From a virus, in the IMG/VR virus record IMGVR_UViG_3300031227_000023, positions 25,916-89,915 of that record: 64,000 nt of DNA, one strand, 5' to 3'. The notes under the pieces are model-generated. The model worked only from the letters and a program-made list of their open reading frames with translations, did no database searches and had not been told where the DNA came from. Positions 44,206 to 52,234 of the stretch are shown here, piece by piece. Every line of letters begins with the position of its first letter. The stretch's first letter is position 1. The position numbers and the translations under genes were made by a program.

Positions 44206-44652
44206 TCAAATGATCAAGCCCATTTTTATAAACTCTTCACGCACCGCGCCGGTATCAATGCCCATGATTGCATCATGCAAGTCTTGTATTGAACGCACGT
44301 TTTCAGGCAGCCCGCACCACTTCTTCACTTGCCGCAGCCGGTGGACCATATCAATGGCAACACACGTTCCCATCACATGGACACGGGGCAGTTCCTTCAA
44401 CCCCTTCCCCAACACGAACCCAAGTGCAAGCTGTGTTAGCTTATACACATCACGCACAGCAGGGGCATCACCATCCCTGAAGCCCGGCAGCAAATCAAAC
44501 TGTTTCTGCATGTCTGCTTCAGACCGGCACGCCCGCATGTTCAATACACTGATAATGGGAAGGCCACCAATGCTTTCCCCGCGCACCGCACGCCTGAACG
44601 CTGCCCGCAACTCGTCTTCAGTATCCATGGCCACCGCTTCTTCTTCCGACAT
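44206..44652 (-). CDS. Hypothetical helical protein
   Basis: 148 residues from ATG 44652 after GAAAGGGGTG; an ATG at 44673 in the same frame overlaps that site. Segments LRAAFRRAVRGES and VYKLTQLALGFVLGKGLKELPRVHVMGTCVAIDMVHRLRQVKKW are helical. No family recognised. Confidence 0.58.
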   Translation of the reverse strand: MSEEEAVAMDTEDELRAAFRRAVRGESIGGLPIISVLNMRACRSEADMQKQFDLLPGFRDGDAPAVRDVYKLTQLALGFVLGKGLKELPRVHVMGTCVAIDMVHRLRQVKKWCGLPENVRSIQDLHDAIMGIDTGAVREEFIKMGLII

Positions 44653-44665
44653 CACAGCACCCCTT

Positions 44666-44767
44666 TCATCCATGCAACCAAAGGAACCAACACCCCGAAC
44701 ACCACCACATTCCGTTCACGATCAGGTTCATCGAACCCCCACAGCACGGGCAGAATTTCAACACCAT
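44666..44767 (-). CDS. 33-residue zinc-ribbon micro-protein
   Basis: ATG 44767 follows AAGGG by eight bases and lies 5 bases after the previous stop. The product MVLKFCPCCGGSM...WWCSGCWFLWLHG has two CxxC pairs 17-20 residues apart, a minimal zinc ribbon. It fills the otherwise empty gap between 44652 and 44772. Confidence 0.6.
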   Translation of the reverse strand: MVLKFCPCCGGSMNLIVNGMWWCSGCWFLWLHG

Positions 44768-44771
44768 GGCT

Positions 44772-45101
44772 TCAACCCTTCACCGAACGGTTCAACTCTG
44801 CATTTTCCGCAAGTGCTCGATACCGACCACGCACATCATCCAACCTCAACATGTCAGCAAGCCGCACCACTTCCCAATAAAACCCCGCCGCCCATCCCCA
44901 CAGGTACGGTGCCAATTCAACAGCAAGCATTGCTTCATCAGCCTGCAATTTCCCACGGAATGCCGCAGTTGTCATTTCCCACAACAACTTTTCTTCAACA
45001 CTGCCCGTGATCAATCGACCCCTCGAAGGAATATTCTGCTTGCGCACCTTTGCCATAGAATCAAAACACCGCACAGCTTTAGCAACACTTGATTCACCCA
45101 T
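44772..45101 (-). CDS. Small helical protein
   Basis: 109 residues with an ideal GAAAGGAG site. Mostly helical (VEEKLLWEMTTAAFRGKLQADEAMLAVELAPYLWGWAAGF). No family recognised; possibly a small DNA-metabolism or host-takeover protein, unproven. Confidence 0.6.
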   Translation of the reverse strand: MGESSVAKAVRCFDSMAKVRKQNIPSRGRLITGSVEEKLLWEMTTAAFRGKLQADEAMLAVELAPYLWGWAAGFYWEVVRLADMLRLDDVRGRYRALAENAELNRSVKG

Positions 45102-45104
45102 GAT

Positions 45105-45455
45105 TCAACTCCTTTCAGTCCTGCGCTTCTGCGCCTTCAGGTTTCGCACTTGCCGCTTCAACTCTGCAATCTCTTCACCGTGCCGTGTCCGCTGTGCCTT
45201 GAACCACGCAAGGTGCTGTTCGTAGTATTCCCAGTGGCGTGCGAACTCCACCACCACATCGAACGGGTCAAGGAACGCGCCGCACGTCTTGCATTCAACA
45301 ACGCGCTGTTCCACGTTCACATTCTTCAGCTTGTGCTTGCACTGCTTGTGAAGACCCTGAACACGGAACAGTATTTCTTCCCGCTGCTCCGATCCAACAG
45401 AAGGAAAGAACACAACCCGATCCCCCAACCCATCATCTTTGCTTTCATCACCCAT
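45105..45455 (-). CDS. Zinc-finger plus coiled-coil small protein
   Basis: 116 residues from ATG 45455 (a GTG at 45464 is possible). Two Cys pairs (QCKHKLKNVNVEQRVVECKTCGAF) are followed by a long basic coiled coil (WFKAQRTRHGEEIAELKRQVRNLKAQKRR). Nucleic-acid binding is plausible. No named family. Confidence 0.6.
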   Translation of the reverse strand: MGDESKDDGLGDRVVFFPSVGSEQREEILFRVQGLHKQCKHKLKNVNVEQRVVECKTCGAFLDPFDVVVEFARHWEYYEQHLAWFKAQRTRHGEEIAELKRQVRNLKAQKRRTERS

Positions 45456-45476
45456 GACTTGCACCCCGCAATCAGT

Positions 45477-45656
45477 TCACTTCATAGTGCGGCACCCACC
45501 AACAATCAACGACTTGACCTTTTTTCCATCACCAACGCACCGACTAGAAAGACATTCATCGTTCCGGTAATGTGGAATTGAATGCGCACACTCATCCACA
45601 CCCTGCACCTTGCACTCTGCCGTGCCCGCCTTCGGGCAAACAATTTTAGCACCCAT
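45477..45656 (-). CDS. 59-residue Cys-rich protein
   Basis: ATG 45656 after GGTGGTGCGG; stop TGA 45479-45477. Six Cys (IVCPKAG, AECKVQG, DECAHS, NDECLSSRC, GGCRTMK) in 59 residues. The spacing hints at a zinc-bound small domain. It is similar in character to the Cys-rich gene just upstream (45679-45906). Confidence 0.5.
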   Translation of the reverse strand: MGAKIVCPKAGTAECKVQGVDECAHSIPHYRNDECLSSRCVGDGKKVKSLIVGGCRTMK

Positions 45657-45678
45657 ACCGCACCACCGTTTCTTCTAG

Positions 45679-45906
45679 CTATTCAGCCACAGGAACACAA
45701 CTACATAAAACATTCGGGTGGACAAGTTCACACACTGTTTCTTCAGAACAACACCAATCAGAGCGGACAAGTTCATCATGAGGATTTGCATGATAGCAAA
45801 CTGAATGACGCCCACCATCCGTCATGTAATCACAGCGTTCGGACTGCCTTGCATGATCACAAACGACCTTACCCGCCTTGCTGCATGTAGTCTTGTCTTC
45901 ACCCAT
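45679..45906 (-). CDS. Cys/His-rich small protein
   Basis: 75 residues from the second ATG (45906), which has proper spacing to AAGGAG. Nine Cys and several His (TTCSKAGKVVCDHARQSERC, SVCYHANPHDEL, DWCCSEETVC, VLCSC). Probably a metal-binding protein; no family recognised. Confidence 0.55.
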   Translation of the reverse strand: MGEDKTTCSKAGKVVCDHARQSERCDYMTDGGRHSVCYHANPHDELVRSDWCCSEETVCELVHPNVLCSCVPVAE

Positions 45907-45971
45907 GGCCATTGCTCCTTCAATTGATCCAACCGAACACACCCGTACCATACGCACTGCACAGCCACCTG

Positions 45972-47210
45972 TCACCCGTTGTCAACCTGCACCGATCCAT
46001 CTTCAATCACAATTCCAACCTTGCCGGTCTCATCAACCACTTCCACCCACACCTGATACCCACCGGAACCTGCCATCTCCTCTATAATCTCCATTGATTT
46101 GGAATCCAACAAGCTGCCATCAGTGATGAGGATCACCTTCAACTCTGGGTTTGCCGCCATGGCAATGGCAAGGGAAACACGCAACTGTTCTGCACTGCTA
46201 GCCTGATCCAAGGGAAGCCCGTTGTAAGTCACTTCACCATCACCAAAACTCAACCCATCAACAGGGAAGGTTGCGGATTCCAGGGCATCAGCCTTGCGCT
46301 TATCAATCGCCTTCATCTTGTCTGTCAGTGTACCGGACAACGCCACGGCTTTCTCATGCTCTGCCTTGACCCGTTCGTGATCATCGTACATTGCAGCAAG
46401 CCTGTTCGTTTCCCCGGCATTGGCAATCTTTGCCCTGATGGAATCGACATCCTTGTCAACCCTGGAAGTAACCTCATCCTGTGCTTTACGCACCGCTTCT
46501 TCCACATCACTTTTCTCTGCACTCAGATCCTTGATCTTTTTATTTATCTCAATGATCTGATCCAACTTGACTTTCAGGTAATCCCCGAACCGCTTGTTTT
46601 CTTCGTTGTATTCCCGCCCCGCATCCAATTCCTTCATCAACTCTGCGGTGTCCACCCGCACCGGAACCACATCGCAATCGTCAAGATTGCTTTCATCCCT
46701 CTTAACACGCAACCGCTTGACATCCCGGTTGGTATCAGCACGCTGGCTTTCAGCAAACGCCCGCTGCCCGTTCAGCGTGTCAATGTCAACGTCCAACGTC
46801 ACCATGGATTGCAACGTATCGAACTGCGCACGCTTGTCCTGCCTGATGAACTCGGTTGGATCAAAACTCAACCCGTTGAACAGCTTGTTAAGCATTGCCT
46901 GCGGCTTTTTGAATACCGATAAAAGCCCTTTTGACTCCACCGTAAGCACACCGCCGCCTGCCTCCGTAAACGTTCGCTCCACCACCATGTCGCCAAGGTC
47001 AAGCTTAATCTTGCCCTTCTTTTCACCCTTGCGCAACGGCACATCAGGAATGTTTTTTGCGCCGCCAATCGCACACATGATGGAATCAAGCACACTCGAT
47101 TTGCCAACCCCGTTCGCGCCGGTGATCACAACGGTGCTCCGATCCCCCGGAAAGATTTGAATGGCCTTTAATCGCTTGACGTTTTCCACACAAAGTTCAA
47201 TGATTTTCAT
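45972..47210 (-). CDS. SbcC/RecF/SMC-like ATPase
   Basis: 412 residues, shorter than typical SbcC/Rad50. Walker A GANGVGKS is at 31-38, an ABC signature-like SSAEQLRVSLAIAMA lies near residue 350, and Walker B/D-loop-like LKVILITDGSLLD follows. The central ~160 residues form a charged coiled coil (RLRVKRDESN, EINKKIKDLSAEKSDVEEAVRKAQDE). It fits phage ATPases of the recombination/repair nuclease class (T4 gp46-like). No gp47/SbcD nuclease partner is visible nearby, so it may act with a partner elsewhere. Confidence 0.8.
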   Translation of the reverse strand: MKIIELCVENVKRLKAIQIFPGDRSTVVITGANGVGKSSVLDSIMCAIGGAKNIPDVPLRKGEKKGKIKLDLGDMVVERTFTEAGGGVLTVESKGLLSVFKKPQAMLNKLFNGLSFDPTEFIRQDKRAQFDTLQSMVTLDVDIDTLNGQRAFAESQRADTNRDVKRLRVKRDESNLDDCDVVPVRVDTAELMKELDAGREYNEENKRFGDYLKVKLDQIIEINKKIKDLSAEKSDVEEAVRKAQDEVTSRVDKDVDSIRAKIANAGETNRLAAMYDDHERVKAEHEKAVALSGTLTDKMKAIDKRKADALESATFPVDGLSFGDGEVTYNGLPLDQASSAEQLRVSLAIAMAANPELKVILITDGSLLDSKSMEIIEEMAGSGGYQVWVEVVDETGKVGIVIEDGSVQVDNG

Positions 47211-47293
47211 CGTTCACCCTTTCGATTGGTCCAACAGTACAATACGAACCATACACACCCCCCATCCACACTGCAAGAAAATTCTTCCACCTG
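47211..47293 (-). other. Short gap between terL and the SbcC-like gene
   Basis: 83 bases. It can encode a 27-residue GTG-start frame whose stop overlaps the next ATG (ATGA), but it lacks a well-spaced ribosome site, so I do not call a gene. The gap also holds the AAAGGGTGAACG ribosome site for the SbcC-like gene. Confidence 0.5.
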
Positions 47294-48835
47294 TTAATCC
47301 AGACTGTACGCCCGCACGCCACCCCTGTCTTGCTGATCCTTGACACCAAAGAAGACATCAGTGCCCCACAGCACACCCTGCGTGAACGCATCACGCATAT
47401 CGTTGCCCTGCTTTATGGCATCCAACAACTGCGTGATCAGGCACCCCCGGCTGCCGTCCACCACATCAGGCTTCAACGTGTCGCTGAACAGCACGTTGCC
47501 CCGCTGCATGTATGGCGTCACCATCTTTGTCCGCTCATCCTTGGACACGTGCGGCTTGAACCCATGCGCCCTAATCCAAGGTTCTTCCCTGTGCAGGAAC
47601 TTCAACAGGCTTTCTTGATAGCCAATGGTTTCAATCACGACTTCAGCACCCAACCGCTTGGCATCACCCTTGATACTATCAACCTGTTCGGGGAAGTCCA
47701 TGCGCTTGCGCCACGCATCCAACACCACCATTTTGCGCTGCCGCGAATCCAATGCAATCAACACGCAGGCTGTGTAATTCGCATCATCACCCTTGCTGCT
47801 TGCAAGGTCATATGAAAGCAAGAATATCTTGTTGGCCCTGCCCATCTTGGCAAGGTTCACATACTTGATCCACTCTTCACGCACCAACGTTTCATCGTCT
47901 GCACTTGGCAGAAGTTGGAACGCACGGGCATATTCCACTGCCCCAATATCAACGTATTTTTCCCGCAGGATTCGTTCGGGCCAACGCTCTGGCCAAATCG
48001 AACCAAACAGCCCGTCAACGGGGAATGATAAGTGTTTATAGTTTGGGTTTGTTTTGATGTCGGCAGACAGATCAGCCCGGTGCCATGGCGTGAACAGATA
48101 CCAGATGCGCCCGCTTGGCTCAAGTGTGTTCATCCAATCCGATTTCCACGCCCTGATAACTTCCGGCCTTAACTTTGGTTGCGTCAACGCATTCCTGCGC
48201 CCCACCGGGTCATCACCGAACAGCAGATCAGCACGGCTGCCCGTACCCGGTGACAGCACACCACGCCCTTCCAATGACGGGTCACGCATGATCTTGCGCC
48301 GGTGCAGGGTCAACCTTGCCTTGCTCCAATCCCCCTCATCAGCAGCACGCAGGTGCGGGAACACCTTCTGCACCCGGTGGTTGTGCGTGATCAACTGCCG
48401 CACCTCCCACACCCTATCACGGGCACGCGGGTCTGATTCTCCAATCACCTTCACGCGCAAATCAGGGTTGTGCCCAAACTCCCACACCAACCGATCAACA
48501 CCCTGTGAAGTCTTGCCGCCATCACGAATTACTTCAACAGCCACCTTCTGATGCTTGCCAAGTGCAGCTTGCATTTCTTCATGAAACCAAGCCTGCCTCA
48601 TAAAATCAGGATCATCCCCATTGATATATTCAATAAATGCGTTCGGGTCTGTGCGGGCTTCACGCTTGCGGATTTCATCCACAATCTTTGTGGCACTGAC
48701 CAACTCTGCCCGTGAATATTTGTGCAGATCCTTGTCAGGGATGGTGGTTAAATAAGAACGGGGTGGCCGCCAACGCTTGGCAACCTGCCCCATCCCATTG
48801 CTTGGAATTCGTTTGCCCAATGTACCTTCACACAC
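47294..48835 (-). CDS. terL: Terminase large subunit
   Basis: Up to 513 residues. The GTG at 48835 overlaps the terS stop; an internal ATG at 48793 (MGQVAKRW) would give 499 residues. Walker A-like VEVIRDGGKTSQ is at ~101-111 and Walker B ADLLFGDD at 202-209, followed by the coupling region TPWHRADLS. The RNase H-like nuclease motif SYDLASSKGDDANYT is at ~341-355, with VVIETIGYQESL after it. It packages DNA into the prohead together with the small subunit encoded just upstream. Confidence 0.9.
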   Translation of the reverse strand: MCEGTLGKRIPSNGMGQVAKRWRPPRSYLTTIPDKDLHKYSRAELVSATKIVDEIRKREARTDPNAFIEYINGDDPDFMRQAWFHEEMQAALGKHQKVAVEVIRDGGKTSQGVDRLVWEFGHNPDLRVKVIGESDPRARDRVWEVRQLITHNHRVQKVFPHLRAADEGDWSKARLTLHRRKIMRDPSLEGRGVLSPGTGSRADLLFGDDPVGRRNALTQPKLRPEVIRAWKSDWMNTLEPSGRIWYLFTPWHRADLSADIKTNPNYKHLSFPVDGLFGSIWPERWPERILREKYVDIGAVEYARAFQLLPSADDETLVREEWIKYVNLAKMGRANKIFLLSYDLASSKGDDANYTACVLIALDSRQRKMVVLDAWRKRMDFPEQVDSIKGDAKRLGAEVVIETIGYQESLLKFLHREEPWIRAHGFKPHVSKDERTKMVTPYMQRGNVLFSDTLKPDVVDGSRGCLITQLLDAIKQGNDMRDAFTQGVLWGTDVFFGVKDQQDRGGVRAYSLD

Positions 48836-49403
48836 CGATTCGTTCGGGCACCTTGCCCGTGGTCAACTCCTCCAACAACTCTTCATCCGTGTACGCTTCA
48901 AAGCCCTCCATCTGAATTGCTTCACGGTGATCAGGGCCACCCATTGCAAACGATTCAGCCCGGATCAATGTGCAAATCTGCCGCACGTACCGTTCACCCA
49001 CACGATCCAAAGCCTTGTAATCATCATCACCAATGGCCTTCAGCCGCACACGGATCTTGCGCTTCATGGTGCCGATCAAGCCCAAGGAATCATTCATTGC
49101 TGCGCTGTACTTCACCACAATTTCCGCAGCCGCTTCACGGGCAAGTTCCTGTTCCCGCGCAATATCCGCTTCTTCCTTCAAGACCCGTAGGGCAGGCCAC
49201 CCCTTCACCTTATTCCCCTTGTTGATCAGCCTGCTGATTGTGGCACTATTCCGCCCAACCTCAACAGCAACCTTCTCAGCCTGCATCCCTCCCACATAAA
49301 GCACCTTTATTTGTTCCCATTCTTCCTGCTGCACCCTGCGGTTGGTAATCTTTTTGACGGGCTTTTTGGTGGGCTTCTTGGCCTGCTTCTTCTTCTTTGC
49401 CAT
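48828..49403 (-). CDS. terS: Terminase small subunit
   Basis: 191 residues. The N-terminus is basic (KKKKQAKKPTKKPVKK). A helix-turn-helix follows (QEEWEQIKVLYVGGMQAEKVAVEVGRNSATISRLINKG), then a helical oligomerisation region. Position directly before terL and the HTH support the call. It would recognise the packaging site, plausibly in the adjacent intergenic region. Confidence 0.82.
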   Translation of the reverse strand: MAKKKKQAKKPTKKPVKKITNRRVQQEEWEQIKVLYVGGMQAEKVAVEVGRNSATISRLINKGNKVKGWPALRVLKEEADIAREQELAREAAAEIVVKYSAAMNDSLGLIGTMKRKIRVRLKAIGDDDYKALDRVGERYVRQICTLIRAESFAMGGPDHREAIQMEGFEAYTDEELLEELTTGKVPERIGV

Positions 49404-49608
49404 TGTTCAGCTATACCCTTGTGGTTTCAATAAGTTGCACGCAGCCTGTACTTGCTGTTGCCCGCGTCGTTTCCCTGTGCGCTGCCCCGTGTTGTGGCAC
49501 GTATCGTGTACACCGGATCAGTTGCACAGTGCAAGTGTACCGGTTCTGCAAGGGATCGGCAAACTTTCACTCAGGGGTTGGTTGTGCAACTTGTTCTGCA
49601 ACCGGTTG
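49404..49608 (-). promoter_or_regulatory. Repeat-rich intergenic region upstream of terS (candidate pac/cos or regulatory site)
   Basis: 205 bases without a convincing ORF. It contains a 13-bp palindrome TTGCAC-A-GTGCAA (49522-49534), additional GTTGCAC (49434-49440) and GTGCAAC (49584-49590) copies, near-repeats of GTGTAC-CCGG on both sides of the palindrome, and TTCTGCAAcCGG/TTCTGCAAgGG pairs. Such iterated motifs next to terS resemble terminase-binding sites, but operator use is equally possible. No clear -10/-35 pair was identified. Confidence 0.5.
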
Positions 49609-49719
49609 CTATTCGCCAAAGACAATAAAACGCATGGCATGGAACGGAGCGATAACCACCCAAACAGCAACAGCAGCCCGTGGCCACGTCATTGGGTCTT
49701 TCATGTCAATCACCGGCAT
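49609..49719 (-). CDS. 36-residue predicted single-span membrane peptide
   Basis: ATG 49719 follows AAAGGGGTGAAC and overlaps the end of the ASCH gene. MPVIDMKDPMTWPR is followed by a hydrophobic segment AAVAVWVVIAPFHAMRFIVF. Tiny membrane peptides are common in phage early regions. Function unknown. Confidence 0.5.
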   Translation of the reverse strand: MPVIDMKDPMTWPRAAVAVWVVIAPFHAMRFIVFGE

Positions 49720-50209
49720 TGTTCACCCCTTTCAACACCTCGCATTCCACAGTTTCAATTACGTTGTACCTGAACCCCTGTGAACCCTTCCATGGTATTG
49801 CCCTTGCAAACACCTGCACATTATCCAACACCCACCCCCACCCGCCGTTGTGCCAATTCGTGATTCCATCCGCAAGATGGGGGAACTTGTTCACTGCCCG
49901 CATCTTGTCATGATCACAATGAGTAAACACAAGATCAGCACACCCCACAATTGCCCCGAACGAAGCAGCAGGGGCATCAGGGTCAAAGGAGTACAACTCC
50001 CCTTCCCCATCTTCAACATACAAATCATGTGGATACCCCACAAGATCAATCATGCCCTGTTTCGTCTTGGTTGCATGCAGCAACACTTTGCCACGGTACG
50101 GGGTTGCATACCCCCGATTTTCAACCCGCTTACCACAGCAACAAATGGCATACGCCCAAGGCTGCCATATTGACAGAACAGGTGCCGTCACACTGATTGC
50201 TTCCCTCAT
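49706..50209 (-). CDS. ASCH/EVE-like domain protein
   Basis: 167 residues from ATG 50209, with AAAGG upstream. Motif VLSIWQPWAYAICCCGKRVENRGYATPYRGKVLLHATK is the ASCH signature (S-I-x-Q-P-W, ENR, YRG, LHA). Later GAIVGCADLVF fits the second strand. ASCH proteins bind RNA or modified nucleotides. This one may act in regulation or modified-base handling. Confidence 0.82.
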   Translation of the reverse strand: MREAISVTAPVLSIWQPWAYAICCCGKRVENRGYATPYRGKVLLHATKTKQGMIDLVGYPHDLYVEDGEGELYSFDPDAPAASFGAIVGCADLVFTHCDHDKMRAVNKFPHLADGITNWHNGGWGWVLDNVQVFARAIPWKGSQGFRYNVIETVECEVLKGVNNAGD

Positions 50210-50223
50210 TATCCACAACCTTT

Positions 50224-50634
50224 CTACCGCACAGCCGAGTCTTCCAATATCAATGGGAAGATCAATACATTCCCCCCTTCCCCCAATACAACCTTCACCA
50301 CAGTCTTTGCTGCATCCTCCTTCATGAATTCTTCCCCAAAGCTACCCCCAAGGCCAACATGCACTTTCATATTGTCCAACAGCACAGATGGAACTTGGCT
50401 TACCTTATCCCCCAGTGCTTTGCGCACCCGATCCTTCAGCATCACAACAAGATCATCCAACATCTTCTGCCGGGCATCACCCTGTTCCCTCATCACAGCA
50501 CGCAAGTCACCACCCCCGGCAACACTAATAACCGTGTTCGCCAACGCCAGTTCCAACACATTCAGTGCCCCGCCCTCGGATGTATCTTCTTTCTCCCTTC
50601 CCCAGAATTCCTTCACTTCACCGGTCATTTCCAT
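50224..50634 (-). CDS. Hypothetical protein, partial paralog of downstream-zinc-ribbon neighbour
   Basis: 136 residues from ATG 50634. Helical N-terminal half (LNVLELALANTVISV, MLDDLVVMLKDRVRKAL). The C-terminal SFGEEFMKEDAAKTVVKVVLGEGGNVLIFPLILED matches the start of the neighbouring gene (VVKVTFGKGVGESLVFPVILEV). The shared beta segment suggests duplication. Function unknown. Confidence 0.6.
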   Translation of the reverse strand: MEMTGEVKEFWGREKEDTSEGGALNVLELALANTVISVAGGGDLRAVMREQGDARQKMLDDLVVMLKDRVRKALGDKVSQVPSVLLDNMKVHVGLGGSFGEEFMKEDAAKTVVKVVLGEGGNVLIFPLILEDSAVR

Positions 50635-50921
50635 TGGCCTATCCTTTCCTTGATTGGCACCGTCTTCTTCCCACACGAAGGATCAAGCAACACCGTACAC
50701 CACTGCTTGATTGCATCAGCAACCGTGTCAGCCCGATCACCCTGGAATCCGCACAGATTCAAGCACACAACACCTGCACCATCTTCACCACTCTTCACAC
50801 CCAACCCACCACCACAGCCGGGGCATTCACCTAACTGTTCCATTCCGCGCCGCACTTCCAGGATCACCGGGAAAACCAAGGATTCACCAACGCCTTTCCC
50901 AAATGTAACCTTGACCACCAT
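50625..50921 (-). CDS. Zinc-ribbon (Lar-like) protein, probably missing its original N-terminus
   Basis: 98 residues from ATG 50921. Cys pairs ECPGCGGGL and CLNLCGFQG, followed by ADTVADAIKQWC, resemble the Lar/restriction-alleviation zinc ribbon. The same frame is open and protein-like upstream (NFFIKAWGSGGVGEEYASRM...), matching the neighbouring paralog, but contains no ATG, GTG or TTG. The original start therefore seems lost at the adjacent 45-bp repeat (recombination junction). Confidence 0.6.
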   Translation of the reverse strand: MVVKVTFGKGVGESLVFPVILEVRRGMEQLGECPGCGGGLGVKSGEDGAGVVCLNLCGFQGDRADTVADAIKQWCTVLLDPSCGKKTVPIKERIGQWK

Positions 50922-50952
50922 GCGGCTTGCATATTCTTCCCCAACACCCCCG

Positions 50953-50997
50953 CTTCCCCATGCCTTAATGAAAAAATTCCCATCTTGCTTGCTCCTT
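50953..50997 (-). repeat. Left copy of 45-bp direct repeat
   Basis: Exact match to 58560-58604. On the coding strand it contains AAGGAGCAAGCAAG-ATG and the first codons M-G-I-F-S-L-R-H-G. In this left copy that frame ends after 39 codons, while another frame continues into the zinc-ribbon gene. Confidence 0.95.
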
Positions 50998-51001
50998 GTA
51001 A

Positions 51002-51280
51002 TTAGTATCCCTTTCGATGATAACGGGACAGCGTACTTCTGATCCGCATCGTTCTTCCACGGCGCACATCAACCCCACGCTCCCACCTTCGCGCCTTCCA
51101 TACCCTCGCCCGCTCCTTTTGATCCAGCGCCTCCCACTCATGCGGCTTGATTTCGTACCTATCAATCATTGCGCGGAGGCGATCCTCTGCCGCCATCCGA
51201 AGACCAGGATCGGTATTGCCATCGTCGACAATCGCCACAGCCTTCCGCGCTCGCCTCAGCACTCTCTGTCGTCCCATCAT
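51002..51280 (-). CDS. Small DUF2786-like helical protein
   Basis: 92 residues. RRARKAVAIVDDGNTDPGLRMAAEDRLRAMIDRYEI resembles the DUF2786 helix-pair pattern. The C-terminal ~30 residues (KERARVWKARR...VDVRRGRTMRIRSTLSRYHRKGY) match the C-terminus of the protein at 58609-58893. It sits at the downstream edge of the island. Function unknown. Confidence 0.6.
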   Translation of the reverse strand: MMGRQRVLRRARKAVAIVDDGNTDPGLRMAAEDRLRAMIDRYEIKPHEWEALDQKERARVWKARRWERGVDVRRGRTMRIRSTLSRYHRKGY

Positions 51281-51491
51281 GACGCCACCGATCGACCGTC
51301 CTCAGATAGCCATCGATCTCGACCCTTTGATCCTCTCTCAACTTCACGAACCGATTCAGCCCTCCATCGCCTCCAGCCCACCAGATGCAAGGGATGGGGC
51401 CATCCTCTTCATCCGGCTCAAAACTGAATTTGATAGGGATCTTTCTCCCTGCCGGGATACTCACGCTCAGAACCGTACCTTTGTATTTCAT
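51162..51491 (-). CDS. Small beta-rich protein downstream of csf3
   Basis: 109 residues with GAGGTGTTGGA before the ATG. The N-terminal ~75 residues (KGTVLSVSIPAGRKIPIKFSFEPDE, VKLREDQRVEIDGYLRTV) look like an OB-fold-style barrel. The last ~40 codons overlap the following gene in another frame and read poorly (DCRRWQYRSWSSDGG), so the long overlap is unusual. Possible nucleic-acid-binding partner of the Csf proteins; inference only. Confidence 0.5.
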   Translation of the reverse strand: MKYKGTVLSVSIPAGRKIPIKFSFEPDEEDGPIPCIWWAGGDGGLNRFVKLREDQRVEIDGYLRTVDRWRHDGTTESAEASAEGCGDCRRWQYRSWSSDGGRGSPPRND

Positions 51492-51556
51492 TCCAACACC
51501 TCTTCCTTCGCAGCTTTAACGACGGTATCGCCAAGAGCCTTTTGCACAACCACAAA

Positions 51557-52234
51557 CTATTTCGTAAATCCAACAGCCCACGCTGGCGCATCCTGCCCAA
51601 CATCACAATGATTCACGCGCCCGGTATTGTTCCAATATGGAGCACGTGGCCGAACAAACCGTACTCCATCATTCATCGGCAAATAACGCATCGCCATCCC
51701 ATCGCGCACCATGCTCCAGTCCTCATCGCACCACTCCACATCGATCGACAGCACGCGTCCATAACCACGCGCCCTCTCCCTCCCGACATAACGAATGTTT
51801 TTTCTGAGAAGTTGATCCACACGCTTCCGATTTCCAAGGGCGTAACCAACAAGCGAATGACACAGCGTAACAGGAACAGGGACGTTCCATTCTCGCATCG
51901 TCCCAATTTCACCGTTGACCGTCCCACCTATAAGCTCAATGCGATCGCGCTGCATCTTGCGCCGCCGATAGAATACAGACTCAGCTACAACACCGATCGG
52001 AGCAAGCGCCGACGCACACCATCCCCAAGCTTCTGGTTCGTGACATTTCCAGCGTCCAAGCGGCAACGGTATCTCCACCGGCTCCTGATCGCGGTCAGGA
52101 GGTACGCTTGTGTCACAGTGCATCGGAGCAAGCGCCCACGCTAAAAGTCCGTCCAGATGTGTTGGATTATTCGGATCATAAATCACACCCGTCCCATCAA
52201 ACGAAAACGTAACTTTAATCGGCTTAATCGCCAT
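51557..52234 (-). CDS. csf3: Csf3-like protein (Cas5 group, type IV CRISPR-Cas)
   Basis: 225 residues from ATG 52234, overlapping the CysH-like stop as TGATG. Pattern as in Csf3/Cas5 of type IV: THLDGLLAWALAP, PLPLGRWKCHEPEAWGW, an R-rich middle, EWNVPVPVTLCHSLVGYALGN, and a Gly-rich loop VGRERARGYGRVLSIDVEW near residue 150, then DWSMVRDGMAMRYLP. Cas5 proteins cap the crRNA 5' end in effector complexes. With no array in the window, guide origin is unknown. Confidence 0.78.
   Translation of the reverse strand: MAIKPIKVTFSFDGTGVIYDPNNPTHLDGLLAWALAPMHCDTSVPPDRDQEPVEIPLPLGRWKCHEPEAWGWCASALAPIGVVAESVFYRRRKMQRDRIELIGGTVNGEIGTMREWNVPVPVTLCHSLVGYALGNRKRVDQLLRKNIRYVGRERARGYGRVLSIDVEWCDEDWSMVRDGMAMRYLPMNDGVRFVRPRAPYWNNTGRVNHCDVGQDAPAWAVGFTK

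Noticed and set aside
49404-49608. tRNA gene in the gap upstream of terS
   Set aside because: GTTGCA and CCGG inverted repeats look tRNA-like at first, but no cloverleaf with an anticodon arm and T-loop (GTTC-A) can be drawn.
50965-51165. 66-codon minus-strand frame across the left repeat
   Set aside because: It overlaps the better-supported 51002-51280 gene, has no ribosome site and reads as a shadow (GRGYGRREGGSVG).
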